Shown: piece after piece, positions 35,505-46,970 of the stretch
Layout: every line of letters begins with the position of its first letter
Position numbering within the stretch: the stretch's first letter is position 1
Assembly (NCBI GenBank): GCA_933228675.1
Contig: OW121741.1
Span: 43,051,080 to 43,115,079, forward strand
DNA: 64,000 nucleotides
Direction of reading: 5' to 3'
From: Stomorhina lunata
Lineage: Eukaryota > Arthropoda > Insecta > Diptera > Rhiniidae
Position numbers and translations under genes: made by a program
The notes under the pieces: model-generated
What the model was told of the DNA's origin: nothing
The model's database searches: none
Seen by the model: the letters and a program-made list of their open reading frames with translations, nothing else

Positions 35505-35860
35505 GTGGCTGATGTAGGAGGTGTTGGGTACCAAGCAACAGTTCTGATTGTTCTTAACTTGGTAAGCCCAGATTTATCATCTCAACCGTGGACAGTGAAC
35601 TTCTCGTGGTGTCGCCAGGGGGACTACGTTAACACCCGTTAATGTAGTGAGCTAACGGTCCCTAATGTTAAAAAAAGGATGTCCAAAACTTCGATGGAAA
35701 GAACAAGTAGAGCAAAAGCTTTCGTGATGGTCTACGAAATTGGATGATTTGAGAGGTTTGAAGAGGGAGTTGTGGCTTACTTGGTAGGTACGTAGTCTAC
35801 TAAGCTTTACTAACATAGCAAATTCAGTCTCGGTTCGAGCCCCAGTCACGGCAACATCAA
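35505..35860 (+). mobile_element. W-like fragment with tRNA-like B box
   Basis: TGTAGGAGGTGTTGGGTACC, CTTAACTTGGTAAGCCCA, CATCTCAACCGTGGAC and AATGTTAAAAAAAGGATGTCC follow the same order as in W element 1 (24668-24960). The fragment ends with GGTTCGAGCCCC at 35832, the B box of the tRNA-like part. The inverted ends are not found. Confidence 0.6.
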
Positions 35861-36448
35861 TTTCTGTAATTATTAATTGAAAGTGCATTCTCCATCGTGA
35901 TGCATCGGTAGCAAGACTAACAGAACAAAATCTGAAATAATGTGTCGCAGCAGATGTCTCATTGCAGTAGTTGCAGGGAATTGTTTACTCAGAAGCAACT
36001 TGAGTAATTCTTTGTAAGATATTGTCTAATACTCCTTGGCTTTCTTGAAAACGTATGAAATGATTTTAGAAATTCCTTCAGCTTGAAAAAATGTTACATT
36101 AGTCTGCAAAGGATAACAAGGAAACACATAGAAAAAAGGATGCCATACATAACACTGGTCATTAAATGTCATTTACAGTATTAACCAGTACAAAAATTAA
36201 AAAATTAGTACACAAAATTATAAAAATGTAAGTAAAATGAATAAACAGCAAAATATTTGCGAATGGATTTATATAAATTGTGATTTAAGTCAAAATAAAC
36301 CTGACTTAAGCCGATAAAGTGATGAGCATTTTGTATTAATCAAAAAAAGAAAATATCAGTTGATTTAGCATCATCGAGCTTAATTATAATCGTAATGATG
36401 AAACAACAAAGTGTCTTATCACTTTCATAACACATTAATAAAACTTTG
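35861..36448. other. AT-rich stretch with no recognised feature
   Basis: No conserved frame, repeat or RNA gene is visible between the W-like fragment and the mariner element. Confidence 0.45.
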
Positions 36449-36450
36449 TA

Positions 36451-37744
36451 TCGGGTGTTTTTTATTGAGGTATAGAACTTTAAGTTGGCATCACTTTTTT
36501 AACTGGCGGCCATTTTGTCAGCTGTCAAGTGATTAATATTTAGTTTGGTTTGCCATTTCATCATGAACAGGTGTCAACAAAGAACAACGCTTGCAAATCG
36601 TGCAAATTTATTTCGAAAATAATGGTTCAGTTCGCGAAGTTTACCGCAAGCTCCGTCCATTTTATGGTCGACATAATCGTCCATCAGAGCAATTAATTCG
36701 GTTAACCATGGATTGTTTTCGCACTACGTTTACTCTATGTGATAATACGCATCCGCAGCGACGTCGAACAGTGCGCACCGAAGAAACAATTGCCGCTGTA
36801 GAGCAAAGTGTTGAAGAGGACCCGAATGAATCGATTCGCCACCGTGCACAGCAATTGCAGCTTTGTCCATCAACTTTATGGAAGATTTTGCGGAAAGATC
36901 TTGGCTTGCGACCTTACAAGATCCAGCTTGTGCAAGAATAAAAGCCGCGAGACCATGCAATGCGTCGTGATTTTGGTGTATGGGCCTAAAATGAGATTGA
37001 TCTCGATGCTGATTTTCATCGCAAAATTTTGTTCAGTAATGCGGCTCATTTTTGGTTGAATGGCTACGTCAACAAGCAAATAAGCCGCATTTGGAGTGAA
37101 GAGAATCCACATGAGACCCTTGAGACGCCATTACATCTACAAAAACTGACTGTTTGGTGTGCTCTATGGGCTGGTGGAGTCATTGGGCCATACTTCTTCC
37201 GAAATAATGCTGGAGAGTCAGTTACCATAAATGGAGACCGGTATAGAGCCATGATAACCGACTATTTTGTTCCCCAGTTGGATTGCGTGAATGTGGATGA
37301 GTTGTGGTTCCAGCAAGACGGCGCTACATGCCACACAGCGCACGTCACGATTGATTTATTGAAGGAAACATTCGATGAGCGCATAATTTCGCGGAATGGA
37401 CCTGTCAAGATCGTGCGTTTTGACACCACTGGATTATTTTCTTTGGGGATATGTGAAGTCGCTCGTCTACGCCAACAAACCAGAAACGTTAGGGGACTTG
37501 GAAGCCAACATTCGTGGCGTTATTGCCAACATACGGCCCCATATGCTCGAAAAAGTAGTTGAAAATTGGACCTGTAGAATTGGCTTTATTAGAGCCAGCC
37601 GCGGCGGCCACATGTCCGAAATCATATTTAAACATTAATGGCATAAAATTATCCTTCCAATAAAGCCAAATTGATGGACATTAAAACGATTTTCTTGTGT
37701 TTTATTTCAATTCGAAGTTCTATACCTATAAAAAAAACACCCAT
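36451..37744 (+). mobile_element. mariner-type element with complete inverted ends
   Basis: GGGTGTTTTTTATTGAGGTA at the left pairs with TACCTATAAAAAAAACACCC at the right, and the match extends into TATAGAACTT. TA flanks both sides (36449-36450 and 37745-37746). At 1294 bp it is close to the usual mariner length. Confidence 0.85.
36570..37638 (+). pseudogene. mariner-like transposase (DUF4817-type N-terminus), broken
   Basis: The N-terminal DNA-binding part reads EQRLQIVQIYFENNGSVREV and continues to LGLRPYKIQLVQE (36591-36941). In-frame stops follow near 36939 and 36987. The catalytic core continues with FSNAAHFWLNGYVNKQ, LTVWCALWAGGVIGPYFF, FQQDGATCHTA and, after a frameshift near 37405, LTPLDYFLWGYVKS and RASRGGHMSEIIFKH at the C-terminus. 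The first catalytic residue is Asn (FSNAAHF) where the family has Asp (FSDEAHF), so the enzyme would be inactive even if joined. The family assignment rests on these motifs. Confidence 0.88.
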
Positions 37745-37746
37745 TA

Positions 37747-38390
37747 TATTTTTATAAATAAGTAAAAGATGCATGTTTTGGCATTCGATCGCAGACTGCA
37801 CGTACATTTAACGGTGTACTCGTATTGAATGTGTAGCAAGATTTCATAAAAATTATTAATTTTTTTTCCAAAATGCATACAAAAGTTTTTGCAAAAGACA
37901 TAATCAAGAATCTGTACTTGTACTTGTATTCGAGTACTGTTGACTGTTGCCAACCTAAAAGTACAACAAGTGTTTAATAAATTAACAAATGGCATTTATT
38001 GAAATCAGAACAGAACAACTTGACGAACAACTGAACGAAAGCAGGAAAAAGTTGAAAGTCGGGTTTACTCACATATGAGCTTATAAGATTAATTGTTTCT
38101 TAGTAAAAAAGATAGCAAACAGCCTTATCAAGTACATACAAGTATACAACACATAAATCTGGCGATTTGGGTTTAGTTATGGAAAATGGTTATTTAACTG
38201 AAATATTTTTATGTTTTAACTACTAAGTAGGAACTATGAGTAGTCTAAAGATTAATTAAAACAAGAAGTCATACTTGTACCGAATTGTTGTAAAAGTTCT
38301 GCTGTTGATGATAATTCATTTCTGTGAGATGGTAAAAATAAATTTATTAATTAGTGGGAATTGTGCCAATATGTGAGGTTTGAATCTGGA
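37747..38390. other. AT-rich stretch with no recognised feature
   Basis: No conserved frame, RNA gene or repeat boundary is seen. Confidence 0.45.
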
Positions 38391-38394
38391 GAAA

Positions 38395-41300
38395 TTGGGC
38401 CACCTCTATCGGCCTATGTCATAGGTCAACTGGGCGCAAATTAGTTGGCCTATTTGGGCAGTTAAATAAGTGCACAGTGTCGGGGGGCTTTGAAGGCAGG
38501 CTGGGCAACGGTTTAAAGCTTCAAGAATAAAACGTTCGCGGTAGCAGTTAAGTATACTGCTCCAACCGGCAAATATGGATCTACACCATTTTCAATTGCA
38601 ATTGAGAAATTTTCAAATTGAATTGAGAAATTTTCAATTGAAATTGAGAATTTTCAATTGAAATTGAGAAATTTCAATTAAAATTGAGAAATTTTCAATT
38701 GAAATTGAGAATTTTCAGTTGAAAATGAGAAATTTTTAATTGAAATTGAGAAATTTTCAATTGAAATTGAGATTTTTTCAATTGAAAATGAGAATTTGTA
38801 AATTGAAATTGAGAAAACCCCAATTGAAAATTAGAAATTTTTAATTGAAATTGAGAATTTTTAAATTTAAATTAAGAATTTTTCAATTGAAATTGAGAAA
38901 ATCCCAATTGAAAATGAGGTTGAATTTTTTAATTGAATATGGGAAATTTTCAATTGAAAATGAGAAATTGAAAATGAGAAATTTCCAATTGAAAATGAGA
39001 AATTTCCAATTGAAAATGAGAAATTTTCAATTGAAATTGAGAATTTTAGAATTAAAATTGAGAAAACCCCAATTGAAAATGAGGTTGAAATTTCATTTGG
39101 GGGTTTCTCAATATCAATTCTAAAATTCTCAATTTCAATTGAAAATTTCTCATTTTCAATTGGAAATTTCTCATTTTCAATTGAAAATTTCCCATATTCA
39201 ATTAAAAAATTCAACCTCATTTTCAATTGGGATTTTCTCAATTTCAATTGAAAATTTCTCATTTTCAATTGAAAATTCTCAATTTAAATTTAAAAATTCT
39301 CAATTTCAATTGAAAATTTCTCATTTTCAATTGGGCTTTTTTTAATTTCAAATCAAAAATTCTCAATTTCAATTGAAAATTTCTCAATTTCAATTGAATA
39401 TTTCTCATTTCCAATTAGGGTTTTCACAATTTTAATTGAAAATTTCTCATTTTAAATTGAAAATTCTCAATTTCAATTGAATATTTCTCAATTTCAACTG
39501 AAAATGGTGTAGTACGCCTGCGTAGAAGCCTTTCACTAACCGAAATTGGAGGGCGGTGTTCATTAAGGTCTTTATTGCATCTGTAGCCGTTTATGGCATC
39601 GATGACCGCCAATTGATGCAATGTTTTCTGAGCATTCGTTACGGACAAACAGTCAACGTCCGATAGAATGACGTTTTGGATGTCTGCACGATAGCGTCTA
39701 AAGTTCATCCGAATGTGCCGACGAAGCTGATTCTCCATCAGTATCTGAGGGTTAAGATGATTAAGCTGGTGAGATGTCATCAGAAACTTTCTAGTAAGCA
39801 ACACATTTTGTTGTCTGACCGACAGTAAACTAGTTTCCTCATGTAAATGATCCACATTCGTCATTATTTTAGGATGTTTGCTAATGAAAGAGGTCCAAAC
39901 TGGGGCTGTATAGTTAATACAGCAAAGGAGGCTGCCAAAAGCTACCCCTAGACAATCGGTCAACGTACGATGGAACGACGTTTCGGATGTCCATCCGTAT
40001 GTGCCGAGAAAGCGGAACCTCCATCATTATCTGATGGTTAGGATGATTAAGCACTCATTCGTCATTTTGGCACATCCGGTTCCAATTCGTAGTGCATTAT
40101 TTTGGGATGTTTGCAAGTTTCGCCATTGGGTGTCGCTAATGAAGGAGGTCCAAGCTGGGGCTGCATAGTTAAGGAGTGAGCTTTATATGTCTCAACAATT
40201 ACATCCTTGTCCTTATCACATGAGATGTCAGCTAATGCTTTTAGGAGCTTATTTGAGGACTTTAGCTTTTGGTAGATGTAGGTGGCGTGCGAAGAAGGAG
40301 GCTGCCGAAAGCTACCCCTAGAATTTTTGTGTTCTGCACCGTAGGGACACGTCTATCTTCGACTGAGATGTTGAGTTCGGTTTCAATTCGGAGTGCATTA
40401 TTTTGGGATGTTTGCAAGTTTCGCCATTGTCGTGTCGCTTATGAAAGATGTCCAAGTGAGCGACCAATTGTTTTATATGTCGCAACAATTACATCAGGTG
40501 ATCAGAAGAGATATCGGCCGGTATGATTCTCCATGATCTCTACAAACGCTTGCCTGCCACAGAGATACATAGTTGGCAAGCCAACGTTTGACATCGTTAA
40601 GCAGAGATGAGTTCGTGATGTCAGTTATCAGCGTAACGTGATCAAATGTGTCAAAAGCTTTAGATAAATTTAAAGCCGCAACTAAAGTGCGCAGACACGC
40701 TCGTTGATGATTGAGGCCATTGGCTATCTGTGTAGCTGTCATGTTCAAAGCTGTTGTGGTACTAAAGTGTTCCCTAAAGCCATGCTGATGTTCTGTGTTA
40801 GGGTAATGTTCCCTCAGGTTCAGTAATGGTAGAGATTCTACAATTGTTGCTACAGGTGATATAAGGGATATCGGGCGGTATGATTCTCCATGATCTCTAC
40901 AAACGCTTGCCTGCCACAGTGATAGTTGGCAAGACAGCGTTTAACATCGCTGGGTTGAGATGAGTTCGTGATATCAGTTATCAGCGTAGCGTGATCAACT
41001 GTGTCAAAAGCTTTAGATAAATCTAAAGCCGCAACTATGGTGCGCTGACACGTTAATTTCTGATTGAGGCCATTGACGATCTGTGTAGCCATCATGTTCA
41101 AAGCTGTTGTGGTACTATAGTGTTTCCTAAAAACATGATGAGGGTCGGTAACAGTAGAGATTATAAAATTTTTTCTACAGGTGATAGAAGAGATATCGGG
41201 CGGTATGATTCTCCATTGGTAGTGAATTTATTTAGTTTTAGAATGGTGATTATTTGAGCAACCTTTCAGATGCCCAGGATTATTAGTTGTTGAATAGAGA

Positions 41301-42480
41301 GTTTAAGTAGACGAGTTAGGAACTCTAATGCTACTGTACCGAGTTTCTCCAACATTAACATAGAGAAGCCGTCTGGTCCGAGCGCTTTTGATGGTTTAGA
41401 TTTGAAGATAATATTTTCGACTTTATTTGTGGTGAGTCTGGGAATCTTCTTAGATTCTTAGTTAATCCGGATAATGGCTCTTTTAAACCAGTTCTGAGAG
41501 TTGGGGTGTTCGATAAAATGTCGGCAGAACATTGTTGAGCACTTTTTTGCATCTATGTGTTGTTGGTATTGTTGAAGTCTATGACGGTGAAATTAGATGT
41601 CTTATTGGAACCAGATAGACTCGTAATGATAGACCAGAGCTTTTTTGAGCCAGAAGTACAATAGTTATGGTTTTCCAACCATTCGCGATATTCATGAACG
41701 AGATTATCTATCTCGACCGTCAGTAGTGCTACTAGCCTTCCTGCGGGATAACAAGCACGTATCCGAACGCGTTCCTCTGCTAATCGTTCTGCATGAGAAG
41801 GAAAATTCGGTCTAACATCGGAAATTCTTTCTAAGGGAATAAAACGCTTTGCCACCTTGAGAATGGTCTGTCTTAGTATTTTCTCTCCCCTTCTGGTAGA
41901 TGACCCCTGATGGCTCTCGTCTCAATAATCTGCTAGGGTCGGTTACAGTAGACATTCTAAAACATCTGCTACATGATCCATTGTAGCGTATTTATTTGGT
42001 TTTAGAATGGGGATTATTCGAGCAACTTTCCAGATGTTGTTAGTTGTTGAATATAGAGTTTAAGTAGACGAGTTAGGAACTTTAATGCTTCTGTACCGAG
42101 TTTCTTTAACATTAACATAGAGATGCTGTCTGGTCCGAGCGCTTTTGATGGTTTAGATTTGGAGATAATATTTTTGACTTCATTTGTGGTGAAGGAGTCT
42201 CTTACTAGATTCCTAGCTGTCCGGTAGGGTGTTTGACAAATGTCGGCAGAATAGTGTTGCGCATTTTTTTGCATCTATGTATTGGGTATTGTTGAAGTCT
42301 ATAGCGGCAAAATTATTGGTACCAGATAGACTCTTAATGATAGACCAGGGCTTTTTGAGCCTGGAGTACAATAGTTAAGGTGTTCGTGAACGAGATTATC
42401 TATATCGACTGTCAGTAGTGCTACTCGCTCATCTGCGAGATTACAAGCACTTATCCGATCGCATTAGTGTTAGTGACAAT
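38395..42480 (-). pseudogene. jockey-like LINE, internally duplicated and split by a foldback element
   Basis: On the minus strand, upstream parts include SKKLWSIITSLSGSNKTSNF (41640) and IISKSKPSKALGPDSISMLM (42150 and again near 41390). VAALDLSKAFDTVDHATLIT appears twice (near 41020 and 40670). The C-terminal domain LRRHIRMNFRRYRADIQNVI is near 39700, and a Cys-rich tail ALNRCPACLQSPPTL near 38505. The coding order is scrambled by partial tandem duplications: the phrase GATATCGGGCGGTATGATTC occurs near 40510, 40868 and 41195. No intact frame remains. Confidence 0.78.
38581..39512. mobile_element. Complete foldback element (palindrome of short AT repeats)
   Basis: It begins CTACACCATTTTCAATTG and ends CAACTGAAAATGGTGTAG, inverted copies. 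The whole 932 bp is a degenerate palindrome: GAGAATTTTAGAATT with GAGAAAACCCCAATTG on the left is mirrored on the right, with the symmetry centre near 39090. It interrupts the C-terminal reading of a jockey-like LINE. No clear target-site duplication is visible. Confidence 0.82.
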
Positions 42481-43553
42481 TCACAATTTACGCTTAGCAT
42501 TTCTTTTAAAGCTTTTGAAAACTAAAACAAGTTCTAAATTTTATCCTGGCAATAAAAATTATGACTTTTATTAAATTTCAAAAAACCAAATTATTATTTT
42601 TCGAAAGTAAAATAATACAATTAAATAATTTTTATTATATTTATTACACAAAATAATAATAACAAAAAAAAAAAAGACAGCAAAATTGAGTACAAATTCG
42701 AGTTCAACGATCTGAAAGTTCAATTGTCCTTGATAAAAACAAAATAAGAATAATAATTAAATTTAATGAAGTAAATAATAAATGAATCAAATCAAAGATG
42801 TTGTTATTTTTCCAGATAACACCCAGAGTCTCAAGACATTATTTCAAAGCAAAATCGTAATAGAGGAAATAGAGATAGAAAAACAAAAGTGAAAAAAAAA
42901 GAGTAACGAAGATCAGTAATTTATACAAGACTCGTTTGTATAGATTTCAAAATTGTATTGACTGAGAAAATTGGAATTATTTATTTGTTTTGATTTTTAT
43001 GCAAAAAAAAAAATATACATAAAATTTAAAAAATGTTGAGCAGAAAACGTGATCTGTTATTCGAGAAGTTGCTGTTAAATTTAGCAATTTTTGAATTTCA
43101 ATACAATAATTCTTGATTTTTAGCCCAATAACACATTAAAGCTAGACAACTATTTTTTATATTCTATTTTTGTTTAATTTTCGTTTATTTCTATTGTTAC
43201 GAATCGTTTGAACAAAGCAAAATTTCAAAATAATTTTTGATCTAGACTTTAAAATTGAATGTAATAAATTTTACACGAACTCACGTATGAAAATATTTAA
43301 TTTTAAAACTTTTTCTATTCTTACTTTCGTTATTTGCGGGAGAGGGAAGCAAATAGTGAACCAGAATAAATTTTGATCTATAGAACTATGAATGAATGTA
43401 GATCAGTGATGGGCAAAACAATAGCAAATTATATGCACGACAACAACAATTCCTATCACTAGTGATAAGAAAACAGAAGTGATGTGCTTCGCTGATGTAA
43501 ATGCTTTAATTTTTTGAATGAAAGGAATAGAATGACAAGAGATTATACATATC
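42481..43553. other. AT-rich stretch with no recognised feature
   Basis: Homopolymer-rich sequence without conserved frames or repeat ends. Confidence 0.45.
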
Positions 43554-43830
43554 GTTGTTCTCATGTAGAAAGACTCTAACTCGAATGTTAAAAAGTTTAC
43601 AGGAGTAAGTTAAAAAAAGATTAAAACCCGTAATTGACAAAATTACACGTTTTTTTTTTAAATACAGGTTATTATTAAAATGAAGGATGAATTTGATTCT
43701 CAAAACATTTTTTTTATTTCAAACATTTTAAAAACTAAATTGAGATAGAGCTTTTTGTAGTCTTATTTAAGAGCATAAATGTAAATTAGGGCTTTTTTTG
43801 TAGTGATCAAAACAAATTATATTATTCTGA

Positions 43831-44870
43831 GACTGGAATGGACAAACAGCACTTTTTCAAGGCTTTTCGATCTTCACGGATGGATCAAAAATGGATTGCG
43901 GGACTGGTTCTGGAGTTTTCCTGTGGGATCAAAATATTAGGAAATCCTTTAGACTCGCGGATGAGTGCAGTGTCTTCCAGGCAGAGATTTTTGCCATTTG
44001 GAAGGCTACAGAGCTCATTCAGGGTCTTATAGCTGTTAACAGTGAGGTGACAATTTATGTCGATAGCCAGGCCGCGCTCAAGGCGTTGCGGGGTTATGGG
44101 GTTACCTCCAAATTAGTCAAAAAATGTAGGATAGCTCTTCATGAGCTATCACTTTGCTATAGGATTAGATTGTGCTGGGTTCCGGGTCATTGTGACATCG
44201 TTGGCAACGAAGTTGCGGACGAAGTTGCCAGACACGGCTCAAGTCTAGACTTAAGCCAAAGAGTGTTGGATTTGGCTCCGCCTATCTGTCACTTTTATCT
44301 AGGCATTAAGTCCTGGACTAGCCAGGAAACCACAAGGCTGTGGGGTCACATGGTCACGTGTAGGACATCTAGAGCTATATGGCCTAAACTGGACAGTAAT
44401 GGTACAAAGCTTCTATTAAGTCTAAATAGGTCAAGCTTAGGAAGATGTATAGGGCTCCTTACGGGACATTGGGCCTTAAATTCGAGGCTACATAGGTGGG
44501 ATAGCAGCATTTCAGACCTCTGCAGACTATGTCTAGATGAGGATTCGTCCGAGTCGGTGGAACACATTCTCTGTCACTGTCCAAGGCTGCAAAACCTAAG
44601 ACTTAAACTTCTAGGCAGCAGATTCCTTGCTGACCTACAGGATCTACAACAGTGTAGGTTAATTGATATTGTAGGGTTCATCACGGGTCTCAACTGGCCT
44701 AGATAGGGTAGTCTTCTCTTCAACTCTCTACTACCTTTCTCTTTCCCTATCTTCATTCTTTCTTTCTTCATTATTTCTTTTCTCCCTCTCTGTTAAAGGA
44801 TCACAATGGACCCCTGGGGTCTCCGAGTGTAGGTGTCTTTGACACCTCCTTTATTACCTAACCTAACCTT
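43831..44870 (+). mobile_element. 5'-truncated I/LOA-type LINE 3' end, copy 1
   Basis: Starts at GACTGGAATGGACAAACAGC inside the RNase H region and ends CCTAACCTAACCTT. The 3' UTR has AGGTGTCTTTGACACCT, a perfect 7-bp stem with a 3-base loop, just before the terminus. Copies at 57085-57826 (minus) and 60974-61935 (plus) have the same structure. Confidence 0.8.
43840..44706 (+). pseudogene. LINE RNase H domain and C-terminal tail (truncated ORF2)
   Basis: The frame is open for about 289 codons to a TAG after GFITGLNWPR. IFTDGSK carries the first RNase H Asp, FQAEIFAIWKA the Glu, IYVDSQAALKAL the next Asp and GNEVADEVARHG the last, so all four acidic residues are present. RNase H removes RNA from the RNA-DNA hybrid during target-primed copying. 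The tail CRLCLDEDSSESVEHILCHC has a Cys/His cluster. The reverse transcriptase and endonuclease are missing, so it cannot move on its own. Confidence 0.85.
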
Positions 44871-44954
44871 AAATATCGAATATTGTCTTTAGAAAAGCTT
44901 AAGTTTTCTGTAGAAAAGCTTTCCCTAGCGAATATATTCCACAGGAAATCTAAA

Positions 44955-45710
44955 GTGTGTCCCAACTAGAATGCAATTTTTAAATTTGGCGCGATTCGAA
45001 TTGTCGTTTTTTGACATTTGAACAATTGTTGTTGTTGTTTGTTAGTAGAAGGTACGAGGTTAGTCAAAATGGAGCGCTACACGAATGAACAAAGTATTCT
45101 CATTGTGAAATTGTTTTACCAAAATTGTGAAAGTTTTGCGGCTACAGTTCGCAAATTGCAATCAATTTGGGGTCACAATAATGTTCCAAAAGAGTCAACT
45201 GTAAAGAGATTAATGGATAAATTCGCCGAAACTGGGTCTATTAGTGATGTAAAGACAACAACTCGACTTCGACCAGGTCGATCGACCGAAAATGTCGCAG
45301 CTGTACGTGATGATGTCGCTCAAACTTCATCCACCTCAATTCGACACCGAGCTCAGCAAATTGGTGTCTCCAAATTCACTATGCAGCGAATTTTGAAACT
45401 GACCATGGACAGCGAAGGGAGTTCGTTAGACAGCGAAGGGAGTTCGTGAAAATGCTGATTTTGCCGATAAAATCACCTTCAGTGACGAGGCCCATTTCCA
45501 CCTTGATGGCTTCGTCAATAGGTAAAATTGTAGGATTTGGGGTGAGGAAAATCATCGAGTGATTCACGAGAAGCAAATGCATCCTCCACGTGTCACTGTT
45601 TGGTGTGGTTTTTGGGCTGGAGGAATGAAAATAAGGTAGGTCAAGCGCAAACAGTCAATGGTGTTCGGTATCGTGAAATGATAACCTGTTTTTTCTTGCC
45701 TAAAGAGTGC
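44955..45710 (+). pseudogene. Second mariner-like transposase, 5' part, cut by copy H
   Basis: MERYTNEQSILIVKLFYQNC starts at 45069 and the N-terminal DNA-binding region runs to IGVSKFTMQRILK (45400). A duplicated GACAGCGAAGGGAGTTCGT and a frameshift follow. KITFSDEAHFHLDGFVNR (near 45465) keeps the first catalytic Asp, and HPPRVTVWCGFWAGG (near 45580) follows. DD37E copy H begins at 45713; I cannot find the rest of this transposase after 46968. The upstream boundary near 44955 (GTGTGTCCCAAC) is a guess. Confidence 0.78.
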
Positions 45711-45712
45711 TC

Positions 45713-46968
45713 TAAATAAAATTTGTAGTTAGATTTTCTTAAATAAAAATCAAACCTTTTAATATAAAAACTCTACAAAATACGCAAATATAATGACATA
45801 TTATACAAAATCATTTAGCATTAAAATGTTTACTTAATACTCGGGTTTTGCAAAATTATCGACTTTTTTCGGAAACCCTCCCATTAAAGATTTTACAGTT
45901 GCTTCTGATACTTTTTTGGAGCATGTGTTCCACCTGCGCTTAAAATCGGACATGTTCTTGGAAATCTTTCCTGTGTTCTTCAATTCCTTTTTTACCAGAG
46001 CCCAATACCTTTCCACAGGCCGAAGTTCTGGACAGTTAGGTGGATTTGCCTCTCGTGGTACAAAAATGACATTATTCTTTGAGTACCACTCAAGTGCCTT
46101 TTTTCCATAATGGCATGATGCCAAATCGGGCCAAAAAAATGTAGTCACTCTGTGCTCTCTTAAAAAGGGTAACAACCGTTTTTGTAGGCACTCCTTTATA
46201 TAAATTTCTGTGTTTATTGTGCCAGATGCCACAAATACTTTACTTCTTTTGCCACAACTGCAAATAGCTTGCCACACGAGAAACTTCTTAGGGAATTTTG
46301 TTTGTTTTTTTGTGCGATACTCTTGCCGAACATTGCCCCGTTTATCAGCAACATAAAAATCTTGACCAGGAAGTTGAGAAAAGTCTGCCAGTACGTATGT
46401 TTCATCATCCATCACACAACAGGTGTATTTTTTTTATAAAATCAGACTTCAATTTTTTCGCCCGTTTTTTTGCTTCTAAGTTCTTTATAGCATTGAGATC
46501 TGGAACCTTTTGGACTTTGTATGTCTTCAGTCCAGCATAAGCTTTGACTCTATGTTCAAAATTCGTAGAACATTTCACCGTACGAGCTGCTTTTCTTAAA
46601 GAAGTGTTAGGCGCTCTTCGAAAGAGTCGCTCGACTTCTTTTGCCTTACCAATATCTGTAGGACCTTTTTTCCTCCCTGATCCAGGTTTTCTTTCAATGC
46701 TCAGGTTTTCCTTATACCGTCTGATGGCATTAGAAACCGTTCGAGGGTCAACTTTCAAATTTTTTTTTTGAAAAGTTTTAATTATATTTTCACGAACTTT
46801 TTTTCGCAGTCCATTTTGATTGAAATAACTATTGAAAATTAATAATTTCTAAAATAATAGTATCTGACATATCTATAGAAACTAACTTGATCAAAAAATA
46901 AATTATTTCTTGCACTATGGATAAATTTTGTCTAAAATAGTAAATGCATATTTTTTTAGAACACTCTT
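45713..46968 (-). mobile_element. Tc1/mariner DD37E element, copy H
   Basis: Canonical ends with TA at 45711-45712 and 46969-46970. It is 1256 bp, shortened mainly by a deletion in the first helix-turn-helix. Inserted in or at the end of a mariner-like transposase. Confidence 0.94.
45834..46814 (-). pseudogene. DD37E transposase, copy H, deleted and frameshifted
   Basis: About 30 bp is missing near 46760-46770, removing part of the first helix-turn-helix. The T-run near 46800 is one base shorter, and the run near 46431 one base longer, than in sister copies. The stop codon is preserved, and the catalytic half (46415-45834) keeps MDDETY, WPDLASCHY and VERYW. Confidence 0.9.
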
Positions 46969-46970
46969 TA

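Larger units (their letters stand above)
43554..44950. repeat. Family R fragment split by a LINE 3' end
   Basis: GTTGTTCTCATGTAGAAAGAC at 43554 matches the family R terminus. The following AAATACAGGTTATTATTAAAATG and AAACTAAATTGAGATAGAGC recur at 56070-56480 and, inverted, at 51580-51700. After the LINE (43831-44870), family-R-type phrases (AAAGCTTAAGTTTTCTGTAG) resume. Confidence 0.55.

Noticed and set aside
38867..39268. 133-codon frame of repetitive IENEKFSIEIEN-type residues, and similar frames at 105-663
   Set aside because: These are translations of the foldback AT repeat; both strands are open because the short unit lacks stop codons.
44855..44870. Telomere-type repeat CCTAACCTAACC
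   Set aside because: It is only two units and recurs as the 3' terminus of the LINE family, so it is part of the element.
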